A DNA stretch of 64,000 nt from Aureisphaera sp963669405 (GTDB taxonomy: Bacteria; Bacteroidota; Bacteroidia; Flavobacteriales; Flavobacteriaceae). A model generated the notes under the pieces. The model had not been told where the DNA came from. It searched no databases and saw nothing but the letters and a program-made list of their open reading frames with translations. A program made the position numbers and the translations under genes. Of the stretch, positions 17,031-25,121 are shown in pieces. The stretch lies in NCBI GenBank assembly GCA_963669405.2, contig CAXXHF010000002.1, forward strand, positions 1,550,001 to 1,614,000, written 5' to 3'. Position 1 is the first letter of the stretch. Each line of letters opens with the position of its first letter.

Positions 17031-17494
17031 CTTTCCAATAATTCAACAATAGATGTAGCTCCCTGCATTTTGGCATGGTCTAATGCTGTGTTGCCACGAT
17101 CATCTTTTAAGTTAGGATCTGCACCGTGTTCCAAGAGTAATTGTACCATTTCCATTTTTCCGAAAGTAGCTGCAAAGATCAATGCCGTAGCTCCATTAAA
17201 ATTGGTGACATTTACATCTGCCCCTCTTGTAATTAGCAATTTGGCAATTCCGCTAAAACCTTTAAAACAAACTCCCATTAAAGCGGTATTTCCAGAAGCA
17301 TCTTGTCCATTTATATCTAACGGATGGTTCAGTATTTCTTCCGTTATGTTTTCATACCCATAATAGGTAGCAAGAAGCAGTGGTGTAGAACCTCTTTGGT
17401 CTTTACTGTTTACAAGCTCAGGCTGGTTTTTCAATAAAGAAGTTACCGTTCCCAAGTCTTCATTTCGTATGGCATTAAATAAGGATTCACTCAT
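17027..17494 (-). CDS. ankyrin repeat protein
   Basis: About 155 residues from the ATG at 17494 (MSESLFNAIRNEDLGTV). A longer in-frame start at 17533 is unlikely because it would read through the katG terminator. Four to five ankyrin repeats follow, with typical helices and turns: DQRGSTPLLLATYYGYENI, DASGNTALMGVCFKGFSGI, NFNGATALIFAATFGKMEM and DDRGNTALDHAKMQG. Ankyrin proteins near katG have been linked to catalase function in some bacteria (AnkB in Pseudomonas). Here the gene follows katG directly but is separated from it by a terminator. It is probably cytoplasmic. A protein-binding role is likely, but the partner is unknown. Confidence 0.88.
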   Translation of the reverse strand: MSESLFNAIRNEDLGTVTSLLKNQPELVNSKDQRGSTPLLLATYYGYENITEEILNHPLDINGQDASGNTALMGVCFKGFSGIAKLLITRGADVNVTNFNGATALIFAATFGKMEMVQLLLEHGADPNLKDDRGNTALDHAKMQGATSIVELLER

Positions 17495-17511
17495 AGGGAA
17501 ACTATTAAAAA

Positions 17512-17539
17512 AGCGGAATAGTAAATGTACCATTCCGCT
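17512..17539 (-). terminator. rho-independent terminator after katG
   Basis: An 8-bp perfect stem (agcggaat / attccgct) is followed on the minus strand by TTTTTTAATAG. It lies between the katG stop at 17607 and the ankyrin start at 17494, so the ankyrin gene needs read-through or its own promoter. Confidence 0.75.
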
Positions 17540-17606
17540 CTCAGTTCAACAAATCAAATTATTATAAAAACTATTTTTCAACAGTGATTTACATCTGTCT
17601 CAAGGA

Positions 17607-19823
17607 TTAATCCAAATCGAAGCGATCAGAATTCATTACTTTGCTCCATGCAGAAACAAAATCTGCTATAAACTTATCTTTAGCATCTTCACTTGCATAT
17701 ACTTCAGCTAGTGCTCTAAGTTCAGAGTTAGATCCAAAAATTAAGTCTGCCCGAGTACCTGTCCACTTCATATTCCCTGAAGACCGATCACGCCCTTCAA
17801 ATACACTATCATCTTCAGAAATAGCCTTCCATGTAGTTCCTATATCTAATATATTCACAAAAAAGTCATTGGTAAGTGTTTCTGGATTTTGGGTAAATAC
17901 CCCGTGGTTAGAACCATCAAAGTTTGTATTAAGAACTCGCATTCCACCAACCAAAACGGTCATTTCTGGTGCTGTTAGGTTTAACAAATGTGCTTTATCT
18001 ACTAACATTTCTTCACCTGTTGCTGTATGAATGGATGATATATAATTTCTAAACCCATCTGCCAATGGCTCAAGTGCTCCAAAGGATTCTACATCTGTCT
18101 TTTCTTGAGAAGCATCTGTTCTACCTGGAATAAAAGGAACTGTAATCTCATTGCCTGCATTTTTTGCTGCTTGCTCAATACCCGCAGACCCTCCAAGAAC
18201 AATTAAATCTGCTATAGAAATAGCTTTGTTACCAGATTGTGTAGTATTAAATTCTTTCTGAATTCTCTCAAGGGTGTCTAATACATTAGCCAATTGCTTA
18301 GGATTATTTACTTCCCAATCTTTTTGTGGGCTAAGACGAATACGTCCTCCATTGGCTCCACCACGTTTATCAGTACCACGGAAGGTAGATGCAGATGCCC
18401 AAGCAGTAGAAACCAATTCGGAAACAGAAAGTCCAGAAGCCAATATATTCGCTTTTAATCCAGCAATGTCTTCATCATTCACCAAATCGTGATCTACAGC
18501 AGGAATGGGATCTTGCCAAATCATTTCTTCTTGTGGAACTTCAGATCCTAGATAAAGGGCCACAGGGCCCATATCTCTATGTGTTAACTTAAACCAAGCG
18601 CGTGCAAAGGCATCTTCAAACTCTGCCGGATTCTCGTGAAAACGTTTTGAAATCTCTAAATAAATTGGGTCCATTTTTAATGCCATATCCGCAGTAGTCA
18701 TCATAAGCTCTTGCGTCTTCGATGCGTCTCCAGCTTTAGGTGCCATCCTTGCATTAGAAGCTGCAGTGGGTTTCCATTGATGTGCTCCCGCCGGGCTTTT
18801 TGTTAATTCCCAATCGTAATTTAATAATACGTCGAAGTAATCATGATCCCACTTTGTTGGATCTGGTGTCCAAGCACCTTCTATACCACTAGTTATCGCA
18901 TCATCTAAAACTCCTGTACCATAGGTATTCTTCCAACCTAAACCTTGTTCTTCTATACTTGCGCCTTCGGGTTCTGCTCCAACGTATTGGCCTGGATCTG
19001 CTGCACCGTGTCCCTTACCAAAGGTATGTCCTCCTGCTACAAGTGCAACCGTTTCTTCATCGTTCATGGCCATACGACCAAAAGTCACTCTAATGTCATG
19101 TCCAGACCCTACGGGGTCCGGTTTTCCGTTTGGTCCTTCAGGATTTACATAAATAAGTCCCATATGTGCAGCTCCCAGTGGGTTTTCCAATTCCTGTTCG
19201 CCAGAATAACGTTCATCATTACCAAGCCACTCTGTCTCAGATCCCCAATAGATATCTTCTTCTGGGTGCCAAACATCCTCACGGCCTCCAGCAAATCCCA
19301 TAGTTTTAAAGCCCATAGACTCTAACGCACAGTTTCCTGCCAGGATCATTAAATCTGCCCATGAGATTTTTTTTCCATATTTCTTTTTAATAGGCCATAA
19401 TAACAAACGTGCCTTATCTAGGTTTCCATTATCTGGCCAGCTGTTTAATGGTGCAAAGCGTTGCGTACCAGATACTGCTCCACCTCTTCCATCTTGAATA
19501 CGGTAAGTTCCTGCACTATGCCAAGCCATACGAATAAACAGGCCTCCATAATGGCCATAATCTGCCGGCCACCAATCCTGTGAATCTGTCATCAATGCAT
19601 AGAGATCCTCTTTTATTGCTGTAAGGTCAAGTGACTGAAACTCTTTTGCATAGTCAAAATCCTCCCCCATAGGGTTAGATTTGCTTGTGTTTTGTCGTAA
19701 AATGTTCAATTTTAGCTGGTTAGGCCACCAATCTCTGTTATTAGTTCCTCCTCCAGCTGTTTGATCTTGAGATCCTCCAAAGTAAGGGCACTTGCTTATA
19801 TCGCCGCCGTCATGATTGTTCAT
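17607..19823 (-). CDS. katG: catalase-peroxidase
   Basis: A 738-residue bifunctional haem enzyme that removes hydrogen peroxide. The distal pocket holds R98, W101 and H102 (RMAWHSAGTYR). The cross-linked Trp-Tyr-Met adduct can be formed by W101, Y225 (MGLIYVNPEGPNG) and M251 (GRMAMNDEE). The proximal haem ligand is H266 (AGGHTFGKGHGA). The second, haem-free half of the usual duplication follows (about 420-738). No signal peptide is seen, so it is probably cytoplasmic. A TAATTTTA sequence lies upstream, but I saw no convincing OxyR or PerR site. Confidence 0.97.
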   Translation of the reverse strand: MNNHDGGDISKCPYFGGSQDQTAGGGTNNRDWWPNQLKLNILRQNTSKSNPMGEDFDYAKEFQSLDLTAIKEDLYALMTDSQDWWPADYGHYGGLFIRMAWHSAGTYRIQDGRGGAVSGTQRFAPLNSWPDNGNLDKARLLLWPIKKKYGKKISWADLMILAGNCALESMGFKTMGFAGGREDVWHPEEDIYWGSETEWLGNDERYSGEQELENPLGAAHMGLIYVNPEGPNGKPDPVGSGHDIRVTFGRMAMNDEETVALVAGGHTFGKGHGAADPGQYVGAEPEGASIEEQGLGWKNTYGTGVLDDAITSGIEGAWTPDPTKWDHDYFDVLLNYDWELTKSPAGAHQWKPTAASNARMAPKAGDASKTQELMMTTADMALKMDPIYLEISKRFHENPAEFEDAFARAWFKLTHRDMGPVALYLGSEVPQEEMIWQDPIPAVDHDLVNDEDIAGLKANILASGLSVSELVSTAWASASTFRGTDKRGGANGGRIRLSPQKDWEVNNPKQLANVLDTLERIQKEFNTTQSGNKAISIADLIVLGGSAGIEQAAKNAGNEITVPFIPGRTDASQEKTDVESFGALEPLADGFRNYISSIHTATGEEMLVDKAHLLNLTAPEMTVLVGGMRVLNTNFDGSNHGVFTQNPETLTNDFFVNILDIGTTWKAISEDDSVFEGRDRSSGNMKWTGTRADLIFGSNSELRALAEVYASEDAKDKFIADFVSAWSKVMNSDRFDLD

Positions 19824-19960
19824 AGTTCTATAAATTTAAGTTTGTTTTTCTATTGGACTAAAATTACCAATTAAAAAAACCAATCCCCATTAATTCTGAT
19901 TGTAAGTTTTAATTTTACAATTAGAAAAATTTATAGTTACATATACCTTGAATAGATAAT

Positions 19961-21100
19961 CTAAATAATATTTAATATGGAAGCCGCCGCTTTCAATGTT
20001 TCTTCTTTTTTGGCAAAACAAACTCGAATCTGACTAAAATCTTCTTGCTCCTTATTGAATACTGAAGTAGGAATAGTAGCCACGCCATAATCTTTGGTTA
20101 GTTTTTCGGCAAAAGTTATATCGCTTTCATCAGAAATATTGGAAAAATCCAAGAGTTGAAAATAGGTTCCGTTGGAAGGAAGAATCTTAAATCGTGAATC
20201 CTTCAATAAGTCTAGAAAAAAATCTCGTTTCTGTTGGAAAAACTGAGGCAATCTCAAATAGTGTTCCTTATTTTGAAGGTAGCGTGCCAATCCTTTCTGG
20301 GCTGGATGATTTACGGAAAAAACATTGTACTGATGTACTTTCTGAAACTCTTTCATTAACAATTCTGGAGCTAGGCAATAACCCATCTTCCATCCTGTGT
20401 TATGAAAGGTCTTCCCAAAAGAAGCCGTTATAAATGTCCTTTTAGACAGGCTCTCAAACCTTGCAGCACTTTGATGTAAATGACCATTAAAAATGATATG
20501 TTCATATACCTCATCACTTATAACCCATAAATTATTCACTTCTGCCAGTTCTTGAAGTTGGTTCATATCCTCTTCAGAAAAAATAGCTCCACTAGGATTG
20601 TGTGGGGTGTTTACAATGATCATCTTGGTCTTGGAATTGATACTATTTGCAACTTCTTTCCAATTGGGAGCATACATTGGCGGGTACAACTGGATAGGAA
20701 CACTTATACCTCCAAACAATTCGATAGCTGGTTCATAGCAATCATAGGCTGGGCTAAACACAATCACCTCATCATTTTCACGAATGGTAGCTGCTATGGC
20801 TGTAAATATGGCTTGCGTTGCTCCAGCAGTAATGGTGATTTCTGTATTAGGATTGTACGTCTTCCCATACAATAACCTAACTTTTTCAGAAATAGTCTTT
20901 CTTAACAACAAGTCCCCTTCCATAGGTGCATATTGATTATAGCCTTCTTGCATGGCTTCATGCACATACTTTGTGAGCAATGAATCACTTGGAAAGTCTG
21001 GAAATCCTTGCGAAAGATTGATAGCATCGTGGTCATTTGCCATCTTACTCATTACGGTAAAAATGGTTGTAGTAACATTTGGAAGTTTGGATAATATCAT
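19961..21100 (-). CDS. PLP-dependent aminotransferase (methionine/kynurenine type)
   Basis: About 379 residues from the ATG at 21100 (MILSKLPNVTTTIFTVMSKMA). A TTG two codons earlier is a less likely start. A class I/II aminotransferase with INLSQGFPDFP near the N-terminus, TAGATQAIFTA, NTPHNPSGAIF, the SDEVYEHIIF segment and the PLP-binding Lys in SFGKTFHNTGWKMGY. The opening and length match the YbdL-like methionine aminotransferase/kynurenine transaminase group. The substrate is inferred. It is cytoplasmic and apparently monocistronic. Confidence 0.88.
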   Translation of the reverse strand: MILSKLPNVTTTIFTVMSKMANDHDAINLSQGFPDFPSDSLLTKYVHEAMQEGYNQYAPMEGDLLLRKTISEKVRLLYGKTYNPNTEITITAGATQAIFTAIAATIRENDEVIVFSPAYDCYEPAIELFGGISVPIQLYPPMYAPNWKEVANSINSKTKMIIVNTPHNPSGAIFSEEDMNQLQELAEVNNLWVISDEVYEHIIFNGHLHQSAARFESLSKRTFITASFGKTFHNTGWKMGYCLAPELLMKEFQKVHQYNVFSVNHPAQKGLARYLQNKEHYLRLPQFFQQKRDFFLDLLKDSRFKILPSNGTYFQLLDFSNISDESDITFAEKLTKDYGVATIPTSVFNKEQEDFSQIRVCFAKKEETLKAAASILNII

Positions 21101-21106
21101 AGCCAA

Positions 21107-21137
21107 TAAAAGTAATTGAAGCTTGTTTCATGACCAA
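21107..21137 (-). promoter_or_regulatory. putative promoter giving a very short or absent leader
   Basis: On the minus strand, TTG (21137-21135), 20 bases, then TACTTTTA (21114-21107), seven of eight in TAnnTTTG. The -7 box ends six bases before the aminotransferase ATG, so the transcript could be leaderless. Confidence 0.4.
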
Positions 21138-21214
21138 GATTTGTCATAAATTTTAGCTAATTACAAGAAAATCCGTACATTGGCAATCCCTAATCTTACT
21201 AAAATAACCTAGAA

Positions 21215-23452
21215 ATGGTACGGAACGTTTGTTTCTTACTACTTTACTTATGCCCCGCTATTGCCTTACCTCAAGGGAATTCTGCGCAGGATAAATCGTC
21301 CAATACTTTAAGCACTGCCTATTTCGAAAAATTAATAGATTCTGCCAACACTTATTATATTGAAGGCAATTATAAAGCATCACTTGGTATAAATATCGAG
21401 CTCCTTAAAAATGCCCTTCTTACCAACAAAAATGATTACATCCATAAGGGTTATAGACATTTGGGGTATGATTATATGGCTTTAAATGACAGCATCTTAG
21501 CCTTAGAGAGTTTTAATAAAGCTGAAAAGTTTGCTGCCGTCTCTCAAAACGATGCTGCTATAGCACTCACATATATGGATTTGGCCAATATTAACAGCAA
21601 TCTCTACAACAAAACGGATATTGCACTAGAGTATCACAACAAATCCATTAAAGGTTTCGAAAAATTAAAGGATTCTGCTTCTCTTGCAAAGGCGCATTAC
21701 AATAAAATTATCACAGCACTTGAAGCCGAAAAATATAATCTAGCCTTCTTAAGCTTGATAAAGTTGAAAAAACTGGCAAAGCATGATCCACACCCCTCTT
21801 TTCCAATTACCGTAGAAGCATTGTATGGAGAGTATTATCTAGCCAAGAAAAATTATGAAATGGCAGATATCTATCTTAAAAGAGCGATGGATTGGGCCGA
21901 AGAAAACAACTTCACGGTAGAACTTGAAAGTATCTATTACGGCTATAGCGAAAGCTTATTTGGACAAGGCCATTTTGAGGAAGCTTATAACATACGTAAA
22001 AAATATGAAGAGCAATTTGAAAAAAACCTCCTTAAAATGACTTCAGCAGAAGTTGAAGCCATGTCTGCCAAATTTCAAGTAAACGAATACCGAAAGGGAA
22101 TTATGGAGGCCGAGTTGGAAAACAAATTACAGGCCGAAAAGGTCCGTAGCAAAAGTATGCTCATCATGATACTTATTGCAACGTCTATTGGAGTTTTAGC
22201 CATGCTTATTGTATTGTGGCTTGCCTTTAGACGAAGAAAACAATTGGTATCCCTCCTTAAAGAAAAGAATCAAGCTTACCTTCAAGCCAAGGAACAATCC
22301 GAAAAATACGCTGCTGCAAAGAGTAATTTCTTTTCTACTGTAAGTCATGAATTAAGAACCCCGCTATATGGAGTAATTGGTTTAAGCACTATTTTGTTGG
22401 AGAATGAAGATTTGGAAGCCCATGAAAAGGATTTGAAGTCCTTAAAGTTTTCAGCAGACTATCTCATGGCATTGATTAATGATGTTCTTCAGATCAATAA
22501 AATAGATTCCAATAATGTAGAAGACAACCATTCTGCCTTCAACCTCAAAGAATTGTTAGAAACCATTGTTTCTTCTTTTGAATATATGAAGATACAGAAC
22601 AACAACGTCATTAAAGTATATGTAGATTCTAGTATTCCTCCTATGGTTTCTGGAAACCCTTTACGCCTTTCTCAGGTTTTAATGAATCTTATTGGGAACG
22701 CTGTTAAGTTTACAGAAAATGGACTTGTAGAAGTTTCGGCCAAAGCAAAACAAACATCCAAAAATCATGTAGAGGTTGTATTTGAAGTTTCTGACAATGG
22801 TATTGGTATTGCCAAGGATAAAATCACTACCATATTCGAAGAATTTTCCCAAATAGCCTCTCAAGAATATAATTATCAAGGAACCGGGCTTGGACTTCCA
22901 ATTGTGAAAAAACTATTATCACTTTCCAATTCCGATTTGGAAGTAGAAAGTGAATTAGGAAAGGGGTCTACATTCAAATTTCATATGTTCTATGATGTTC
23001 CAGATGTGGGTGTGAAACCCGTAGAAGATGCAACAAGTCTTATAGATGTAAAAATATTGGAAGGAAAGCGCATCCTTATTGTTGAGGACAACCGAATAAA
23101 TCAAATTGTTACTCAAAAAATGCTCGAAAAAGAAGGGGTGATTACTACTATTGCCAACAATGGAGAGATTGCCATACAGAAAGTACAAAGTGAAAAATTC
23201 GATTTGGTATTAATGGATATTAACATGCCGGTTAAAGATGGTATTGAGGCAACTATTGATATCCGAAAATTTAATAATCACCTTCCTATCCTTGCCCTTA
23301 CCGCAGTTGAAATAGAAGAAATGCGCCATCAAATCTATCAGGCAGGTATGAATGATATCATTGTAAAACCATACGATGTCACTCAATTTACCCAAACCAT
23401 ACTTAAAAATCTAAGGCATCTAGAAAACAAGAATCACTTAAGGGCTATCTAG
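21215..23452 (+). CDS. TPR-containing hybrid sensor histidine kinase
   Basis: A 745-residue membrane kinase. A signal peptide (about 1-25) leads to a periplasmic TPR region (about 35-285), a membrane segment near 315-338 (MLIMILIATSIGVLAMLIVL) and a short coiled linker. The HisKA domain has the phosphorylated His at 378 (FFSTVSHELRTPLYGVIGL). The ATPase domain has N, G1 and G2 boxes (NLIGNAVKFTENG, VSDNGIGIAKDKI, GTGLGLPIVKKLL). A C-terminal receiver domain has acidic E624/D625 and the phospho-acceptor D668 (LVLMDINMPVKDG). No output domain follows, so signal must pass to another protein not seen here. It overlaps the convergent vsr gene by 8 bases. Confidence 0.93.
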   Translation: MVRNVCFLLLYLCPAIALPQGNSAQDKSSNTLSTAYFEKLIDSANTYYIEGNYKASLGINIELLKNALLTNKNDYIHKGYRHLGYDYMALNDSILALESFNKAEKFAAVSQNDAAIALTYMDLANINSNLYNKTDIALEYHNKSIKGFEKLKDSASLAKAHYNKIITALEAEKYNLAFLSLIKLKKLAKHDPHPSFPITVEALYGEYYLAKKNYEMADIYLKRAMDWAEENNFTVELESIYYGYSESLFGQGHFEEAYNIRKKYEEQFEKNLLKMTSAEVEAMSAKFQVNEYRKGIMEAELENKLQAEKVRSKSMLIMILIATSIGVLAMLIVLWLAFRRRKQLVSLLKEKNQAYLQAKEQSEKYAAAKSNFFSTVSHELRTPLYGVIGLSTILLENEDLEAHEKDLKSLKFSADYLMALINDVLQINKIDSNNVEDNHSAFNLKELLETIVSSFEYMKIQNNNVIKVYVDSSIPPMVSGNPLRLSQVLMNLIGNAVKFTENGLVEVSAKAKQTSKNHVEVVFEVSDNGIGIAKDKITTIFEEFSQIASQEYNYQGTGLGLPIVKKLLSLSNSDLEVESELGKGSTFKFHMFYDVPDVGVKPVEDATSLIDVKILEGKRILIVEDNRINQIVTQKMLEKEGVITTIANNGEIAIQKVQSEKFDLVLMDINMPVKDGIEATIDIRKFNNHLPILALTAVEIEEMRHQIYQAGMNDIIVKPYDVTQFTQTILKNLRHLENKNHLRAI

Positions 23453-23921
23453 CCAAATATGGATACGAGCGTATGTAGCCTACCACGTCTTTTACACATG
23501 CATCCAAGTCATTTTTTATTTCCTTTGCCCAAAAACGAAAAACCATAAAACCCATTTCTTGTAATAGAAGATTTACCTCGTGATCTTTTTGAATATTCCG
23601 TTCAATTTTAGGAATCCAAAATCCGCGATTGCTTTTTATAGTTTCTTGCTTAGTATCCCAATTGTAACCGTGCCAAAATTCCCCATCTATAAAAACTGCT
23701 AATTTATATTTTAGAATAGACACGTCAGGTTTTCCTGGAAGTTGTTTAGAGTTTACCCGATAGCGAATTCCTTTAGCCCATAGCGCCTTTCTAAAACGCA
23801 TTTCAGGTTTCGTATCCTTGGCTCTAATCCTGCTCATAATCCGGGATCGTTTTGGGGTCGTGTAAAACCCAGCTGCTTCCTCGAACTTAGGAACTTTTAT
23901 TTTATCTTTTGGATATTGCAT
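23445..23921 (-). CDS. vsr: very-short-patch repair (Vsr)-like endonuclease
   Basis: A 158-residue protein of the Vsr/PD-(D/E)XK superfamily. It has the conserved helix MSRIRAKDTKPEMRFRKALW, the catalytic Asp in LPGKPDVSILKYKLAVFIDG (D66), and FWHGYNW with H84. Vsr nicks next to T:G mismatches created by deamination at 5-methylcytosine sites. No cytosine methyltransferase (dcm-type) gene is in the window. The Cys and His residues that hold the structural zinc in the E. coli enzyme (in HGCFWHHHHC) are absent here (DGEFWHGYNW), and the later Cys is replaced too (FWAKEI). The fold call is firm; activity on T:G mismatches is inferred. Confidence 0.8.
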   Translation of the reverse strand: MQYPKDKIKVPKFEEAAGFYTTPKRSRIMSRIRAKDTKPEMRFRKALWAKGIRYRVNSKQLPGKPDVSILKYKLAVFIDGEFWHGYNWDTKQETIKSNRGFWIPKIERNIQKDHEVNLLLQEMGFMVFRFWAKEIKNDLDACVKDVVGYIRSYPYLAR

Positions 23922-23951
23922 TTCAGGTTAAATGTACAAAACCCCATAAAA

Positions 23952-23984
23952 AAAATTCCCAAAGCCATTGGCTTTGGGAATTTT
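23952..23984 (-). terminator. strong terminator of the sdh operon
   Basis: A 15-bp perfect stem (aaaattcccaaagcc / ggctttgggaatttt) with a 3-base loop and A/T runs on both sides lies just past the sdhB stop at 24005. It separates the operon from vsr. Confidence 0.92.
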
Positions 23985-24004
23985 ATCATATAAAATAAAG
24001 GTAA

Positions 24005-24757
24005 TTAGCCTTTCAAACTTGCAGTAAGGTATTCACGATTCATCCGTGCAATGTTTTCCAAAGAGATTCCTTTAGGGCACTCCACTTCACAAGCTCCTGT
24101 ATTGGTACAGTTTCCAAATCCTTCTTTATCCATTTGCTCTACCATATTCAACACCCGTCTAGTGGCTTCTACCCTTCCTTGTGGTAATAGGGCATATTGA
24201 CTCACTTTTGCCGAGGTAAACAACATAGCACTCGCATTTTTACAAGCTGCCACACATGCGCCACAACCAATACAGGTTGCTGCATTAAACGCAGCATCTG
24301 CATCATCTTTTTCAACAGGGATAGCGTTGGCATCTATTGTATTTCCAGAGGTATTCACTGATATAAATCCTCCTGCTTGCTGAATACGATCAAAGGAACT
24401 TCGATCTACCATAAGATCTTTAATGACAGGGAATGCCTTAGCACGGAATGGTTCTATTACAATAGTATCTCCATCATTGAACTTACGCATATGTAATTGA
24501 CACGTAGTTACTAAACGATCTGGTCCATGAGGTTCTCCATTAATCTGCAAAGAACAAGCACCACAGATTCCTTCACGACAATCGTGATCAAACACTACGG
24601 GTTCTTCTCCCTTTTCAATAAGTTCTGTATTTAAAACATCTAACATTTCCAAGAAAGACATATCACCGTCAATCCCATCAATTGGATATGTTTGCATACT
24701 CCCCTTGGAAGCTGCATTTTTCTGTCTCCAAATTTTAAGTGTTAGTTTCATAGACAT
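24005..24757 (-). CDS. sdhB: succinate dehydrogenase/fumarate reductase iron-sulfur subunit
   Basis: A 250-residue electron-transfer subunit of complex II on the cytoplasmic face of the membrane. Cysteines for the [2Fe-2S] cluster are in CREGICGACSLQ and later LVTTCQL, those for the [4Fe-4S] and [3Fe-4S] clusters in CIGCGACVAACKN and CTNTGACEVECPKGI. Either Met1 or Met3 (MSMKL) may be the start. It is the last gene of the operon and follows the small membrane protein gene by 10 bases. Confidence 0.96.
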   Translation of the reverse strand: MSMKLTLKIWRQKNAASKGSMQTYPIDGIDGDMSFLEMLDVLNTELIEKGEEPVVFDHDCREGICGACSLQINGEPHGPDRLVTTCQLHMRKFNDGDTIVIEPFRAKAFPVIKDLMVDRSSFDRIQQAGGFISVNTSGNTIDANAIPVEKDDADAAFNAATCIGCGACVAACKNASAMLFTSAKVSQYALLPQGRVEATRRVLNMVEQMDKEGFGNCTNTGACEVECPKGISLENIARMNREYLTASLKG

Positions 24758-24767
24758 TCACTTTTAA

Positions 24768-25106
24768 TTAATTATCCCTATCTGTTCCTATCTGATCAAT
24801 AGACAATCCTATTTTCTCAAACTCCATATCTAATCCATTCGTCTTCTTAAGAACAAAGTTGAAAATAAGCGCAGCGATTAACCCAAAAATAAATCCAATA
24901 ATCCCATAAATAATAGGCATGAAGAGCATCATGACTCCTCCTCCTAAAATACCCATCCCAGCTTCTCCAAAACCTGAAGATGCTCCTACGGCACTCATGA
25001 ATAAAAACATAGGAACTATAACTATTAAACTTAAAACGGCGTATAATAATCCTGAAATGGTTGCCCATTTTACAGGATCTATTTTCTTTAATCGCAATGT
25101 AAGCAT
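24768..25106 (-). CDS. small membrane protein inside the sdh operon
   Basis: A 112-residue protein beginning MLTLRLKKIDPVKWATISGL. It has a membrane segment at about 17-38 and another at about 58-86, with Gly- and Met-rich sequence between them (FGEAGMGILGGGVMMLFMPIIYG, written here only in outline), and a charged C-tail (LDMEFEKIGLSIDQIGTDRDN). The pattern of K.I.P...A...G.LYA followed by PIIYG..GFI.G.I.A..FN is that of a family of small membrane proteins of unknown function. It sits between sdhA (16 bases upstream) and sdhB (10 bases downstream) and is clearly co-transcribed, so a link to complex II is possible but not shown. Confidence 0.75.
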   Translation of the reverse strand: MLTLRLKKIDPVKWATISGLLYAVLSLIVIVPMFLFMSAVGASSGFGEAGMGILGGGVMMLFMPIIYGIIGFIFGLIAALIFNFVLKKTNGLDMEFEKIGLSIDQIGTDRDN

Positions 25107-25121
25107 ACTTATGGGTATTTA

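Noticed and set aside
19824..19960. OxyR or PerR site upstream of katG
   Set aside because: The region is AT-rich with some inverted symmetry, but no match was good enough to claim a site.
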